A stretch of DNA of 64,000 nt from Bacteroidales bacterium (GCA_017399905.1 JAFQAR010000043.1:1-64000), one strand, 5' to 3'. Positions 45,329 to 55,518 are shown, numbered from the stretch's first letter. A program made the numbers and translations. Notes: generated by a model from the letters alone, not told the origin.

Positions 45329-46708
45329 CTACAATAAAGGTAATGTTACACAATAGTTGTCTTCGGTCTTGTCTATGCCGATATGCTTTCCTGACAGGTC
45401 AAGGTAAAGCTGACGTATATATTTCTGTCCCAGGCCGGTAGACGGGTTCCGGGTCACCTTAGGTATCAGGTTGTTGCTTACCCGTACATCTTCGGCGGAG
45501 GCCTCCACCCTGATAGTCAGAGGCTTCTCGGTGCCTACGGCGTTGTGCTTCGTGGCGTTCTCGATCAGGAGCTGTATCGAGCAGGGAGGCACAAACCTTG
45601 CCATCGCCTCTTCCGGAACTTCGATCTCCACCTCGAAGCCCTCCGGGAACCTTACCTTGAGCAGGTCCACATACAGTTCCACGAAAACGAGTTCGTCGCG
45701 CAGAGGGACCACATCCTCCTCCTCGCTCTTGATCATGTACCTGTAGATCGACGCAAGCTTGTGGGTGTACAGACTGGCCTGTTCCGTCTTCTCCTCGCAT
45801 ATCAGGCAGTCAAGGATGTTCAGGGAATTGAAAAGGAAATGAGGGTTCACCTGTCTCTTCAGCTTCACATATCTGTACTGGGCCATGTTGGCCTTCTCCC
45901 TCTCTTCCTGCATCTCGCTTCGTGCCGTGATCGCATAGTTGATTATGAATATCAGGCAGTAGACGGTTATCTGTATGAGAAGCGACACGCTGAACAGCAT
46001 GAAGAAGTCATGTGAGAGAAAACGGCTGCCCTGCAGCGGGAAATTGACTCCTGTCAATATGGTCTCCAGCAGAGATGTTCCCAGCATGAAGGCTACGAAA
46101 ATCAGGTTCCGCCTGGTCTTCGGCATCTTGCGGATCATCCTGGCCACATATCTGATGTACATGATGTCGACGCAGATCAGGATGGTCATCACGAACGTGT
46201 TGGACATGACTTTTCCCGCTATCTTGAAAAGGTCTCCGGTACCTGAATCCCCGTCGGAGAAGAACAGCACTATGGCAAGCCTTATGAAGAATATTCCGAC
46301 CACCGCAAGCAGTATCCATTTCAGGTACGATGCGGACAGCATGCTTTCCCTTTCGTCAGATGCGTCCTGGCGGAACAGCTTGGTAATCATCACGATGCTC
46401 CATCCCAGGAGCTCGGTGGTGATGGCTGTAGACAATGCATGGACTATGTATGGGGAACTGATGAAGAGTTCCATGAGGTTGGCACCCAATGTTCCGATGA
46501 AATATCCGAGGATGTTCACCACAATGACGATGGCAGCCGTGAATTCTACTGTGATAGCCTTCTTGAGGCAGATCAGCAGCGCCATCGACATTGTCAGGAC
46601 AGTCAGGAACAGCTCGTCCTCGATACCACCGGCACGGCATCCCAAGGCGACAGCCGCATGAAGGATGGCGAAGATATGTATTATCCATGCTGTCTTGATC
46701 CTTTTCAT
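45329..46708 (-). CDS. LytS-type sensor histidine kinase
   Basis: The 459-residue protein has about seven or eight membrane segments (1-265) and a His_kinase domain with NPHFLFNSLN (the phospho-acceptor His) and an ATPase domain with IQLLIENATKHN and GLGQKYIRQLY. It has no periplasmic sensor of recognised type, so the signal is probably perceived within the membrane or through a partner. It lies head to head with the maltose-type permease gene. Its cognate partner is the LytTR protein beside it. Confidence 0.92.
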   Translation of the reverse strand: MKRIKTAWIIHIFAILHAAVALGCRAGGIEDELFLTVLTMSMALLICLKKAITVEFTAAIVIVVNILGYFIGTLGANLMELFISSPYIVHALSTAITTELLGWSIVMITKLFRQDASDERESMLSASYLKWILLAVVGIFFIRLAIVLFFSDGDSGTGDLFKIAGKVMSNTFVMTILICVDIMYIRYVARMIRKMPKTRRNLIFVAFMLGTSLLETILTGVNFPLQGSRFLSHDFFMLFSVSLLIQITVYCLIFIINYAITARSEMQEEREKANMAQYRYVKLKRQVNPHFLFNSLNILDCLICEEKTEQASLYTHKLASIYRYMIKSEEEDVVPLRDELVFVELYVDLLKVRFPEGFEVEIEVPEEAMARFVPPCSIQLLIENATKHNAVGTEKPLTIRVEASAEDVRVSNNLIPKVTRNPSTGLGQKYIRQLYLDLSGKHIGIDKTEDNYCVTLPLL

Positions 46709-46773
46709 ATCCTATCTTGTTGAAAACCCGCACCGAAGTTAGTCATTTTGCTTCGATTATCCAATTTTCGCCT

Positions 46774-46824
46774 TTTGTTCGTCCTTAAAAACATGCCGTT
46801 CGTCTATTTCTTCAGACAATTCGT
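46774..46824 (+). promoter_or_regulatory. Three phased LytTR-like operator repeats (starch operon)
   Basis: TTTGTTCGT (46774-46782), GCCGTTCGT (46795-46803) and ACAATTCGT (46816-46824) recur every 21 bp exactly, each 9 bp with 12 bp between, as in LytTR-family operators. The TTCG cores start at 46778, 46799 and 46820. They end about 34 bp before the -7 element of the permease operon. The region also lies upstream of the kinase gene, so autoregulation is possible. Confidence 0.72.
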
Positions 46825-46857
46825 CATTTATTATAAATAGGTATAAAAGTTAATTTT

Positions 46858-46865
46858 TATTTTCG
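46858..46865 (+). promoter_or_regulatory. -7 element of the starch permease operon
   Basis: TATTTTCG differs from TAnnTTTG by one base and has no -33 TTG. It stands 38 bp after the start of the last TTCG core. The same element class and geometry (37 bp) occurs before the pullulanase gene. Confidence 0.55.
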
Positions 46866-46909
46866 CATGATTAATATCACGATGAATTAATAACTAAAAA
46901 TACGATAAA

Positions 46910-48211
46910 ATGCAAAAAACGAAACTTACCTTCTGGCAGATGTGGAACATCAGTTTCGGATTCTTCGGAGTTCAGATTGCATATTCCCTCCAGAATGCCA
47001 ATATCAGCCGCATCTTCGCGACTTTAGGTGCAGATCCCCACGATCTGAGTTTCTTCTGGATCCTTCCTCCGCTGATGGGACTTCTCGTCCAGCCGCTTGT
47101 GGGCTCTTTCAGCGACCGTACATGGTGCCGTCTCGGAAGGCGTATTCCTTATCTTTTCCTCGGCTCGATCATCGCCATCCTCGTGATGTGCATGCTGCCT
47201 AACGCCGGAAACTTCGGCCTTACCGTAGGCGGTGCAATGATCTTCGGCCTCATTTCGCTCATGCTTCTCGACACATCCATCAACGTGGCTATGCAGCCTT
47301 TCAAGATGCTTGTGGGTGACATGGTGAACGAGGAGCAGAAGGGTCAGGCTTATTCCATCCAGAGCTTCCTCTGCAATGCCGGAAGCCTCGTAGGCTATGT
47401 GTTCCCGTTCATCTTCGCATGGCTGGGAATTGCCAATACGGCTCCTGAAGGACAGGTTCCTGATACCGTGAAGTATGCATTCTACATCGGTTCCGCAATC
47501 CTCATCCTCTGTGTCCTCTTCACCACTTTCAAGGTGAAGGAGATGCCTCCGAAGGAATATGCCGAGTTCCACGGCATCGACCTCGAGAAGAAGAAGGACG
47601 AGAAGAGACCGGGCATGTTCACCCTTCTTGCCAAGGCTCCGAAGACTTTCTGGACGGTAGGCCTGGTGCAGTTCTTCTGCTGGGCTGCCTTCCTCTACAT
47701 GTGGACATATACCAACGGTGCGATCGCAGATACCGTATGGGGCACCACTGACGTCGCTTCAGACGGATATCAGGAAGCCGGCAACTGGGTCGGAATCCTT
47801 TTTGCCGTACAGGCTATAGGTTCGGTGCTCTGGGCTCTTGTCATCCCTAAGTTCAGGAACATCAGGACAGCATATGTCGTAAGTCTCGTCATCGGTGCCG
47901 TAGGCTTCGCATCAGTGTTCTTCATCCACGACCAGTATCTCCTCTTCATCTCGTTCCTCCTCATCGGAGTGGCTTGGGCTGCGATGCTGGCCATACCTTT
48001 CACCCTCCTCACGAACTCTCTTTCAGGTGATCATATCGGCACTTACCTCGGTCTCTTCAACGGCACGATATGCCTTCCGCAGATCGTTGCCGCTGCATGC
48101 GGCGGCTTCGTCCTCAAGCTTGTGGGCGGCGCTCAGGTGAGCATGTTCCTCGTGGCCGCAGCCTTCCTCGTGCTGGGATCGCTTTCAGTATACTTCGTGA
48201 AGGAGAAGTAA
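46910..48211 (+). CDS. MFS sugar transporter, maltose-type permease
   Basis: The 433-residue membrane protein has about twelve segments and the glycoside-pentoside-hexuronide/SLC45-like signatures: SFGFFGVQIAYSLQNANISRIF, QPLVGSFSDRTWCRLGRRIPY. Relatives in Bacteroidota import maltose or maltodextrins and sit in starch loci. It is first in the operon with susC 59 nt downstream and is preceded by the LytTR-like repeats. Confidence 0.9.
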   Translation: MQKTKLTFWQMWNISFGFFGVQIAYSLQNANISRIFATLGADPHDLSFFWILPPLMGLLVQPLVGSFSDRTWCRLGRRIPYLFLGSIIAILVMCMLPNAGNFGLTVGGAMIFGLISLMLLDTSINVAMQPFKMLVGDMVNEEQKGQAYSIQSFLCNAGSLVGYVFPFIFAWLGIANTAPEGQVPDTVKYAFYIGSAILILCVLFTTFKVKEMPPKEYAEFHGIDLEKKKDEKRPGMFTLLAKAPKTFWTVGLVQFFCWAAFLYMWTYTNGAIADTVWGTTDVASDGYQEAGNWVGILFAVQAIGSVLWALVIPKFRNIRTAYVVSLVIGAVGFASVFFIHDQYLLFISFLLIGVAWAAMLAIPFTLLTNSLSGDHIGTYLGLFNGTICLPQIVAAACGGFVLKLVGGAQVSMFLVAAAFLVLGSLSVYFVKEK

Positions 48212-48270
48212 CGGTCAGGAAAGTTCAATAAGTTTAACAATATACAATCTACTAACCAAACAAAGTTCTT

Positions 48271-51200
48271 ATGAATAGAATCATGACACTATGCGCATCC
48301 TTCTTGCTTTCGTGCATCATGGGTGTGTCAGTATTCGCTCAGGGCGGATACGAAGTGAAGGGAGTGGTTGTTGATGCTGTCGGTCCGGTCATCGGTGCGA
48401 CAGTGATCGAGCAGGGTACCACCAACGGTGTGCCTACAGGTCTCGACGGCGACTACGTCCTTACAGTTTCTAGCGCAGATGCAGTTGTGGAAGTAAGCTG
48501 TATCGGATACGCTACACAGACTTTCGTTGCATCTCAGATGCCTGCGACCGTCACTCTCGGCGAGGACAACCAGTTCCTCGACGAGGTGGTTGTGATCGGC
48601 TACGGTACTGTCAAGAAAGAGGACATGACCGGTTCGATCACCGCAATCAAGTCTGAAGAGCTCAACCGTGGTGCCGTCGTATCGACACAGGATATGCTCA
48701 AGGGTAAGGTTGCAGGTCTCCTCATTACTCCGGGTGATGGTGGTCCTGGATCAGGATCTACAATCCGTATCCGTGGTGCTGCGTCACTCAACGCATCAAA
48801 CGACCCTCTCATCGTAATCGACGGTGTTCCTATCGCCCGTGAAGGCGGTTTCGGTATGTCCAACCCGCTCGACATGATCAACGCTAACGACATCGAGTCA
48901 TTCACTGTCCTCAAGGACGCATCTTCTGCTGCGATCTACGGTTCACGTGCGTCAAACGGTGTCATCCTGATCACAACGAAGAAGGGTAAGGGAAGCAAGC
49001 CTCAGGTTTCATACAGCGGAAGCTTCAGCGTCCAGACAAACTCGAAGCAGCTTCAGGTGTTCACTCCTGCAGAGTTCCGTGACTTCGTGACCACAACATT
49101 CGACCCTGAGTCAAATCACGGCAAGGTGATCGCTCAGAGACTCGGCGACGAGAACATCAACTATCAGGACATCATCTTCAGGACCGCTCTCTCACACGAC
49201 CACAATATCAGCATCAACGGTAACCTGAACGACCGTATGCCTTATCGTGGTTCGATCGGTATGACAGGCCAGGACGGTACCCTCTACGGTTCATCATATG
49301 ACAGAGGTACCATCGACCTCAGCTTCAATCCGAACTTCTTCGACAAGCACCTGACCCTCAACCTCAATGCAAAGGGTGTATATACATGGTCAGACTATGC
49401 TGACAGCGGAGTTGTAGGCAATGCTGCATTCTTCAACCCTACCCAGGACCCATATTTCCGTAATGAAGACGGATCTATCGACTATACTACATGTAACGGT
49501 TACTTCAACTACGGTACAGGCCGTGGCGAGAACTTCGCTCCGAATACACTCCTTGGAGTAGGTCCTCTCTCACAGCTCTACGACAGAGTCAGCTACGGTT
49601 CTTCACACCGTTTCATCGGAAGCATCGGCGTCGACTACAAGATCCACGGTTTCGAGGCTTTGAGACTCAACGTCACAGCTTCTTTGGACTGGTCTGACTA
49701 CAACAACAAGAACGCTTCAGTTCCTGGTTCATATCAGGCATGGTCAGATACAGAGAACCGCGGTATCGGTCAGTACTCAAGGGAGTGGCAGCTCCGTCGC
49801 AGCCAGGCTCTCGAGGCTTATGCAAACTACAACGAGACTTGGGGCAAGCATAACCTTGACGTGATGGCTGGTTACTCTTGGCAGAACTTCTACGGTTCGA
49901 ACCGTACCACTTCATTCTTCAACGTGACAAACGAGATGAAGCTCAATGAAGGCGAGACTCCTCTCGGACGTTATCCTGTATGGAGATGGGAGAGCTACCT
50001 CGTTTCATTCTACGGCCGTATCAACTATTCGATCGCTTCGAAGTATCTCTTCACCGTTTCACTCCGTAACGACGGTTCTTCACGCTTCTCTCCTGAAACA
50101 CGCTGGGGTCTCTTCCCTTCAGGAGCGTTCGCATGGAACATCGGTGCAGAGGATTTCCTCAAGGACAGCAAGGCTGTTTCACAGCTCAAGCTCCGTCTCT
50201 CTGCAGGTATGACAGGTCAGCAGGACGGTATCGGCGAATATGCCCACCTTTCACGCTATGGCCTCTCTACAGACGTTTACCACCAGCAGTTCATGGGTGA
50301 TGCAGGCTGGCAGTTCATGTGGACTCCAGGTGCATATGACCCTAACATCAAGTGGGAGACTACAACTACCTACAATGCAGGTCTCGACTTCGGTTTCCTC
50401 AAGGACAGGATCACAGGTAACGTCGACGTATATATGCGCCGTACAGACGACCTCCTCAACAGCGTCCTCACTCCTATGGGATCAAACTTCGGTAACACTG
50501 TTCTTACAAACGTAGGTTCGATGATGAACAAGGGTGTCGAGTTCGCGATCAACGTGATCCCTGTACAGACAGAGGACTGGCATCTTTCTATCGGATTCAA
50601 CGGTACATTCCAGGATACCAAGTTCATCAAGCTCAACGCTACTGACGACAAGAACTACTACATCCAGACTTCAGGTATCTCGCATGCTACAGGTTCGTAC
50701 ATAGGCCGTCACCAGGTGGGTTATGCACCATACAGCTATTGGGTGTTCCAGCAGCTCTACGATGCTGAAGGCATGCCTGTTCAGAACGCATTCGTAGACA
50801 GGAACGAGGACGGCGTCATCAACAACGACGACAAGTATTGCGCAGGCGACCCTAACCCAGACTTCTACTACGGTATCAACCTCAAGCTCTCTTACAAGAA
50901 CTGGGACTTCGGCTTCAACGGTCACGGTTCAGCAGGCTACAAGGTGTTCAACGACTTCGCGTCCAACAACTCTTCTGCATACTTCGACGTGAATGCAGGT
51001 AACCTTCCTAACTTCGCAACAGTCGTGAAGAGGACAGGCTTCAAGGAGATCAGCGGAGATTACCAGTTCTACTCTGACTTCTTTCTTGAGGATGCTTCAT
51101 TCTTCCGTATGGATGACATCAACCTCGGTTATACATTCAGGGATTTCCGCAACTGGGATGGAAACGTACGCGTAGCGGCTTCATGCCAGAACGTATTCGT

Positions 51201-51312
51201 TCTTACAAAGTACTCGGGAATCGACCCTGAGATCAACAGCACCGACGGTGTCGACAGATCATTCTGGCCAAGACCTCGTACTTTCTCAATCCGTCTTAAC
51301 ATCAACTTCTAA
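48271..51312 (+). CDS. susC: SusC-like TonB-dependent transporter (starch locus)
   Basis: The 1013-residue protein has a signal peptide (VSVFAQ), the N-terminal regulatory-like sandwich (EVKGVVVDAVGPVIGATVIEQG), plug (LKGKVAGLLITPGDGGPGSG; SNGVILITTKKG) and barrel ending FSIRLNINF. It imports maltooligosaccharides with SusD. Assignment to starch comes from the SusE/F-like, GH13, permease and pullulanase neighbours. Its stop overlaps ATG 51312, but susD more likely starts at 51324. A second, similar SusC lies at 58517. Confidence 0.92.
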   Translation: MNRIMTLCASFLLSCIMGVSVFAQGGYEVKGVVVDAVGPVIGATVIEQGTTNGVPTGLDGDYVLTVSSADAVVEVSCIGYATQTFVASQMPATVTLGEDNQFLDEVVVIGYGTVKKEDMTGSITAIKSEELNRGAVVSTQDMLKGKVAGLLITPGDGGPGSGSTIRIRGAASLNASNDPLIVIDGVPIAREGGFGMSNPLDMINANDIESFTVLKDASSAAIYGSRASNGVILITTKKGKGSKPQVSYSGSFSVQTNSKQLQVFTPAEFRDFVTTTFDPESNHGKVIAQRLGDENINYQDIIFRTALSHDHNISINGNLNDRMPYRGSIGMTGQDGTLYGSSYDRGTIDLSFNPNFFDKHLTLNLNAKGVYTWSDYADSGVVGNAAFFNPTQDPYFRNEDGSIDYTTCNGYFNYGTGRGENFAPNTLLGVGPLSQLYDRVSYGSSHRFIGSIGVDYKIHGFEALRLNVTASLDWSDYNNKNASVPGSYQAWSDTENRGIGQYSREWQLRRSQALEAYANYNETWGKHNLDVMAGYSWQNFYGSNRTTSFFNVTNEMKLNEGETPLGRYPVWRWESYLVSFYGRINYSIASKYLFTVSLRNDGSSRFSPETRWGLFPSGAFAWNIGAEDFLKDSKAVSQLKLRLSAGMTGQQDGIGEYAHLSRYGLSTDVYHQQFMGDAGWQFMWTPGAYDPNIKWETTTTYNAGLDFGFLKDRITGNVDVYMRRTDDLLNSVLTPMGSNFGNTVLTNVGSMMNKGVEFAINVIPVQTEDWHLSIGFNGTFQDTKFIKLNATDDKNYYIQTSGISHATGSYIGRHQVGYAPYSYWVFQQLYDAEGMPVQNAFVDRNEDGVINNDDKYCAGDPNPDFYYGINLKLSYKNWDFGFNGHGSAGYKVFNDFASNNSSAYFDVNAGNLPNFATVVKRTGFKEISGDYQFYSDFFLEDASFFRMDDINLGYTFRDFRNWDGNVRVAASCQNVFVLTKYSGIDPEINSTDGVDRSFWPRPRTFSIRLNINF

Positions 51313-51323
51313 TGAGGAAAGAC

Positions 51324-52961
51324 ATGAAAATGAATATAAAGAATATATTTACCGCAGTGGCAGCTGCTGCCATGCTTACAGCCTGCGTCGGAGACCTCGA
51401 CACCATTCCGTTGAATCCTACCGACGTGACCTCGGAGACAGCCTATGGCGCTGATGAGGCCGGCTATGTGCAGGGTCTTGCAAAGATCTATTTCCAGCTG
51501 ACATCAAACAACACCCAGGACCTTCAGGTCGCTGACGGTGGTGCTTCGGAGTTCATCCGTGCTTTCTGGTCGACTCAGGAGGTTACTGCAGACGCAGCAA
51601 AGTGCGCATGGGGTGACGCTTGGGTGAACGACCTCAACAACAATACATGGAAGGGTGACGTCCTCAACGATGCAGTATATGCAGTGTATGTACGTACCCT
51701 CCAGGGTATCACTTACGTGAACGAGTATCTCCGTCAGACTTCTGCAGCAAATCTTGACCTCAGAGGCTGTTCTGCTGATGTGAAGGCAAAGGTCCAGCAG
51801 TTCCGTGCAGAGGCACGTTTCCTCCGCGCATTCTTCTACTGGGCAGCTATGGATACATTCGGACAGGTTCCTTTCTCTACAGAGGAAACAAAGTTCGGTG
51901 GCGGATACAACCCTCCTCAGCAGCCAAGAGAGTATATCTTCAACTTTGTGATGGAGGAACTCGAAGACCTCGCAGGTGACGACAGCGACATGCCTGCAGC
52001 TCAGTCTAACTATCCACGTGCCGACAAGGGTTCCGTACTCGGCCTCCTCGCACGTCTCTACGTCAATGCAGAGGTATATACCGGCACAGAGATGTATGCT
52101 GAGGCAAAGGCTACATGCGAGAAGATCTATGGTTTGAATTATGGCCTTGCTCCTACATATGCGGAACTTTTCCGTGGCGACAACGGTGAGAACCCTGATG
52201 CAAAGAAGGAGATCCTTTTCGCGGCTTCATATGATGCGGAGAACAACCAGTCATATGGTGGAACGACCTACCTTACTCTCTCGACACTTTCAGGTGACGA
52301 CGGTGCGATCGACATCATCGGAATCAACGGAGGTTGGGCAGGTAACCGTGTTCCTGACCACTTCGTACAGACTTACTTCGCTCCATCGGCAGCTGACTTC
52401 ACTACCGGTGAATACACTATCGCCGACAAGCGTGGACAGCTCTTCTACATCAAGGGCCGTACTCAGAGCATGGAAGGTAATCTGAATACATTCCTCAACG
52501 GATGGTCATGCATCAAGTTCAACAACGTTCCTCATGACAAGACTGCAGAGGAGTATGCAGAGACTGCAGCTACAAAGAACTTCAGCGACATCGACTGGCC
52601 TCTCATCCGTCTCGGTGAGATCCACCTCATCTATGCTGAGGCATGTATGCATGCGGGCGGAGACGCTTCTGCGAAGCTTGCAGAGCTTGCAAGCCGTACA
52701 GGTGTTCCTGCTGTAAAGCAGGCAGACGTGACAGTTGACTGGCTTATGGCAGAGCGCGCACGTGAGCTCATGTGGGAGGCTCATCGCCGTACCGACCTCA
52801 TCCGTTACGGAAAATGGATCGATGGCGGTTACAACTGGACATACAAGGGCGGAAACTTCACAGGTCAGGCTCTTCCAAGCCATTTCAACATCTTCCCTGT
52901 TCCATCGACAGAGCTTGCGACAAACCTTGAGCTCGACCAGAACCCAGGTTACGCAAGATAG
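51324..52961 (+). CDS. susD: SusD-like starch-binding lipoprotein
   Basis: The 545-residue lipoprotein (lipobox LTAC) has the SusD signatures QVADGGASEFIRAFWSTQE, YVRTLQGITYVNEYLRQTS, EARFLRAFFYWAAMDTFGQ, SNYPRADKGSVLGLLARLYV and ERARELMWEAHRRTDLIRYG. The last is the standard end motif. Aromatic residues in the early block fit the starch cradle of B. thetaiotaomicron SusD, but this is not proven. The ATG at 51324 has GAGGAAA just upstream. Confidence 0.92.
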   Translation: MKMNIKNIFTAVAAAAMLTACVGDLDTIPLNPTDVTSETAYGADEAGYVQGLAKIYFQLTSNNTQDLQVADGGASEFIRAFWSTQEVTADAAKCAWGDAWVNDLNNNTWKGDVLNDAVYAVYVRTLQGITYVNEYLRQTSAANLDLRGCSADVKAKVQQFRAEARFLRAFFYWAAMDTFGQVPFSTEETKFGGGYNPPQQPREYIFNFVMEELEDLAGDDSDMPAAQSNYPRADKGSVLGLLARLYVNAEVYTGTEMYAEAKATCEKIYGLNYGLAPTYAELFRGDNGENPDAKKEILFAASYDAENNQSYGGTTYLTLSTLSGDDGAIDIIGINGGWAGNRVPDHFVQTYFAPSAADFTTGEYTIADKRGQLFYIKGRTQSMEGNLNTFLNGWSCIKFNNVPHDKTAEEYAETAATKNFSDIDWPLIRLGEIHLIYAEACMHAGGDASAKLAELASRTGVPAVKQADVTVDWLMAERARELMWEAHRRTDLIRYGKWIDGGYNWTYKGGNFTGQALPSHFNIFPVPSTELATNLELDQNPGYAR

Positions 52962-52981
52962 TCCTAAAACAGTTTAAGAAT

Positions 52982-55432
52982 ATGAAAATTACAAAATATA
53001 TCCTTTCATTGGCAGCTGCAGCAGGTCTGCTGTCAGCTTGCCAGGAGCCGGAAATGGTTCAGATGGTAAGTCCGGAGGACGTAGTCGCTCCGGTGCTCCA
53101 CGAGCTTGACGGCCCGATCGTGATCACTCCTGACAACAAGGATGATTCTGTTGCTGTAATCAGCTGGGAGCCTGCCGATTTCGGTGTGACTACTCAGGTT
53201 GACTACGTTCTTGAGCTTTCAAAGGCTGACGGTTCTGCAAAGAAGACTCTTGCTGCCGGTGTTACAAAGACCGAGGCGACAGTCGCATATCTCGACCTCA
53301 ACGGCATCGTCTATGCTGACTTCGAACTTGAGGCAGGTATCCCTCATGACCTTCTCCTGACCGTAGGAGCAAGCGTCGGTGTCACCGAGACATATTGGTC
53401 TGAGCCAATGACAATCACCGTTACTGCAACTGCTGCGGCGAAGGTTTATCCTAAGCTCTTCGTGGTTGGTTCATACAACGGCTGGGCACACGATGCCAAC
53501 CAGTATCTCTTCGATTTCGAGGGCAGTGACAATTCATACGAGGGTATGGTTGACTTCGGCGAAGACCATGCTGCCAACGAGTTCAAGATCACAGGAGGCG
53601 CATGGGGCAATGACGAGCACTCAATGAACGGTGCACATGATCCTGAAACCAAGACAATCTCTCTTGTTGTCGGCGGTGGAGACAATATCTATGTATACCA
53701 GGCTAAGCGTTACTACCACCTCACATTCACAAGAACACCTGACCTCACAGTTGACTTCAGCTTCGACCAGATCGGTGTGATCGGTGACTTCAACGGCTGG
53801 GGCACTGATGTTGTGATGCAGTTCAACCCTGCAACCCAGAAGTTCTATGCTGACGTTGAGTTCCCTGCTGACGGAGGATTCAAGTTCCGTGCAGATGCAG
53901 GCTGGGATGTGAACTGGGGTTCTACAGGTTCAGGCGTTCTTGACAGCGGAGACAACATCCCTGTAAAGGCCGGAAACTACCGTGTATACCTCAACATGAA
54001 CGACAAGAACAAGATGACTTACGAGCTCAATGCTGCCGCTTACGGTACTGAAGAGGACACCACAATGGGCGGCGGTACAACCGAGCCTGATCCGGAGCCT
54101 ACTCCAACTCTTGGCTGGGGTCTTGTAGGAGAGTACAACGGCTGGGGAGCAGAGTCTGACATCATGCTTGCTTCTGACGGCACTTACCTCGTTGCCAAGG
54201 GTGTATCACTCTCTGGACAGTTCAAGTTCCGCAAGGACGGCGGCTGGGATGTGAATTTCGGTGCTCCAGGTGATGTCGAGCCGTTCGAGCTTACTCCGAA
54301 TGTTGAGACAGAGCTTGCTGCAGGCGGAAAGAACTTCACTATCGCAGAGGGTACATATGATGTCTATCTCGATGAGGCAAATGCGAAGGCATGGTTCATC
54401 AATGACGGTTCATACCCTGGCGGCGGTGCTGCCCCTGAGGCTTCAGAGTGGGGTATCGTCGGTGTTGTGAACGGCTGGGGATTCCCTGACGTGACCATGT
54501 ACAAGACTTCTACAGACGGTCTCTTCGTTGCCTACAACGTGGCAATGCCTGACGGTGGCTTCAAGATCAGAAAGAGTGCTGCCGGAGAATGGAACGACGA
54601 TGCAAACTATGGTCTTCAGACGGCTGGTGCTGTTGAAGCAGACCACTGGTACAGCGTCATCACAAGCGGCGGTTCAGGCGACATGAGCCTTACTGCAGGC
54701 AACTATGACATCTGGTTCGACCTCAACAATACGAAGGTTTACATCATGACTCCTGGCAAGGCCATCTCTGAGGCTCAGGAAGGCACTGCAGGTAGCGGTT
54801 CTACCGGCGGAGATACTGAAACCACATGGTATATCGTAGGTAACTTCAACGGCTGGACTGTAGGTGACACCGATTATCAGATGACCAAGGAAGGTGACTG
54901 GTATGTGTTCAAGAACTTCACTGCTGACGGCCAGGGTGTCAAGTTCAATGCCGGCAACTGGGATGTGAACCGTGGCGGTGACTGGACATCAGTAGGAGGC
55001 GAGATCGCCGTTACAAACGGTGGAAACGACATCTATGTTCCTGCAGGTACTTATGACGTCTACATGAACGCCGCTGCTGACAAGGTGTATTTCATGACAG
55101 TAGGCGAGACTCCGGCAGTTACACTTACAGGTACATGGTACCTCGTAGGTAACTTCAACGGCTGGACTGTAGGTGATGAGAACTACAAGCTGACTGCAGA
55201 AGGCAACTGGTATGTATTCAAGAACTTCACAGCTGACGGACAGGGTGTCAAGCTCAACAACGGCACCTGGGATGTGAACCGTGGCGGTACATTCTCTGCT
55301 GCAGATGAGGCGATTTCAGTTGTACATAACGGTTCGGACATGATGGTTGCAGCCGGAACATACGATGTTTATCTCAATGCTGCCGAAGATACATTGTACT
55401 TCATGACTCCAGGTTCGACTCCATCGAACTAA
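52982..55432 (+). CDS. SusE/SusF-like starch-binding lipoprotein with six CBM modules
   Basis: The 816-residue lipoprotein (lipobox LSAC, Cys20) has the SusE N-terminal Ig-like domain (about 35-150) and six tandem SusE/F-type starch-binding modules at about 156-250, 262-351, 378-475, 490-592, 615-706 and 717-810. Each starts with a G-x-x-N-G-W core (VVGSYNGW, VIGDFNGW, LVGEYNGW, IVGVVNGW, IVGNFNGW, LVGNFNGW). Modules five and six are nearly identical, pointing to recent duplication. SusE has two and SusF three modules, so this is a merged or extended form replacing both. It anchors starch near SusCD. Confidence 0.9.
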   Translation: MKITKYILSLAAAAGLLSACQEPEMVQMVSPEDVVAPVLHELDGPIVITPDNKDDSVAVISWEPADFGVTTQVDYVLELSKADGSAKKTLAAGVTKTEATVAYLDLNGIVYADFELEAGIPHDLLLTVGASVGVTETYWSEPMTITVTATAAAKVYPKLFVVGSYNGWAHDANQYLFDFEGSDNSYEGMVDFGEDHAANEFKITGGAWGNDEHSMNGAHDPETKTISLVVGGGDNIYVYQAKRYYHLTFTRTPDLTVDFSFDQIGVIGDFNGWGTDVVMQFNPATQKFYADVEFPADGGFKFRADAGWDVNWGSTGSGVLDSGDNIPVKAGNYRVYLNMNDKNKMTYELNAAAYGTEEDTTMGGGTTEPDPEPTPTLGWGLVGEYNGWGAESDIMLASDGTYLVAKGVSLSGQFKFRKDGGWDVNFGAPGDVEPFELTPNVETELAAGGKNFTIAEGTYDVYLDEANAKAWFINDGSYPGGGAAPEASEWGIVGVVNGWGFPDVTMYKTSTDGLFVAYNVAMPDGGFKIRKSAAGEWNDDANYGLQTAGAVEADHWYSVITSGGSGDMSLTAGNYDIWFDLNNTKVYIMTPGKAISEAQEGTAGSGSTGGDTETTWYIVGNFNGWTVGDTDYQMTKEGDWYVFKNFTADGQGVKFNAGNWDVNRGGDWTSVGGEIAVTNGGNDIYVPAGTYDVYMNAAADKVYFMTVGETPAVTLTGTWYLVGNFNGWTVGDENYKLTAEGNWYVFKNFTADGQGVKLNNGTWDVNRGGTFSAADEAISVVHNGSDMMVAAGTYDVYLNAAEDTLYFMTPGSTPSN

Positions 55433-55442
55433 ATGATATCGG

Positions 55443-55501
55443 GGGAGACAGGGACCCTGTCTCCCTTTCCATGGCCTGCGGTCCCTGACCGGACCGCAGG
55501 C
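55443..55501 (+). terminator. Two consecutive hairpins between the SusE/F-like and amylase genes
   Basis: GGGAGACAG (55443-55451) with CTGTCTCCC (55457-55465), followed by TTT, and GCCTGCGGTCC (55474-55484) with GGACCGCAGGC (55491-55501) form two strong stems in the 86-nt gap. They may act as a partial terminator or as processing and stability elements, setting less amylase than SusCD mRNA. Confidence 0.6.
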
Positions 55502-55518
55502 TGCAACTTAAAAACAGA

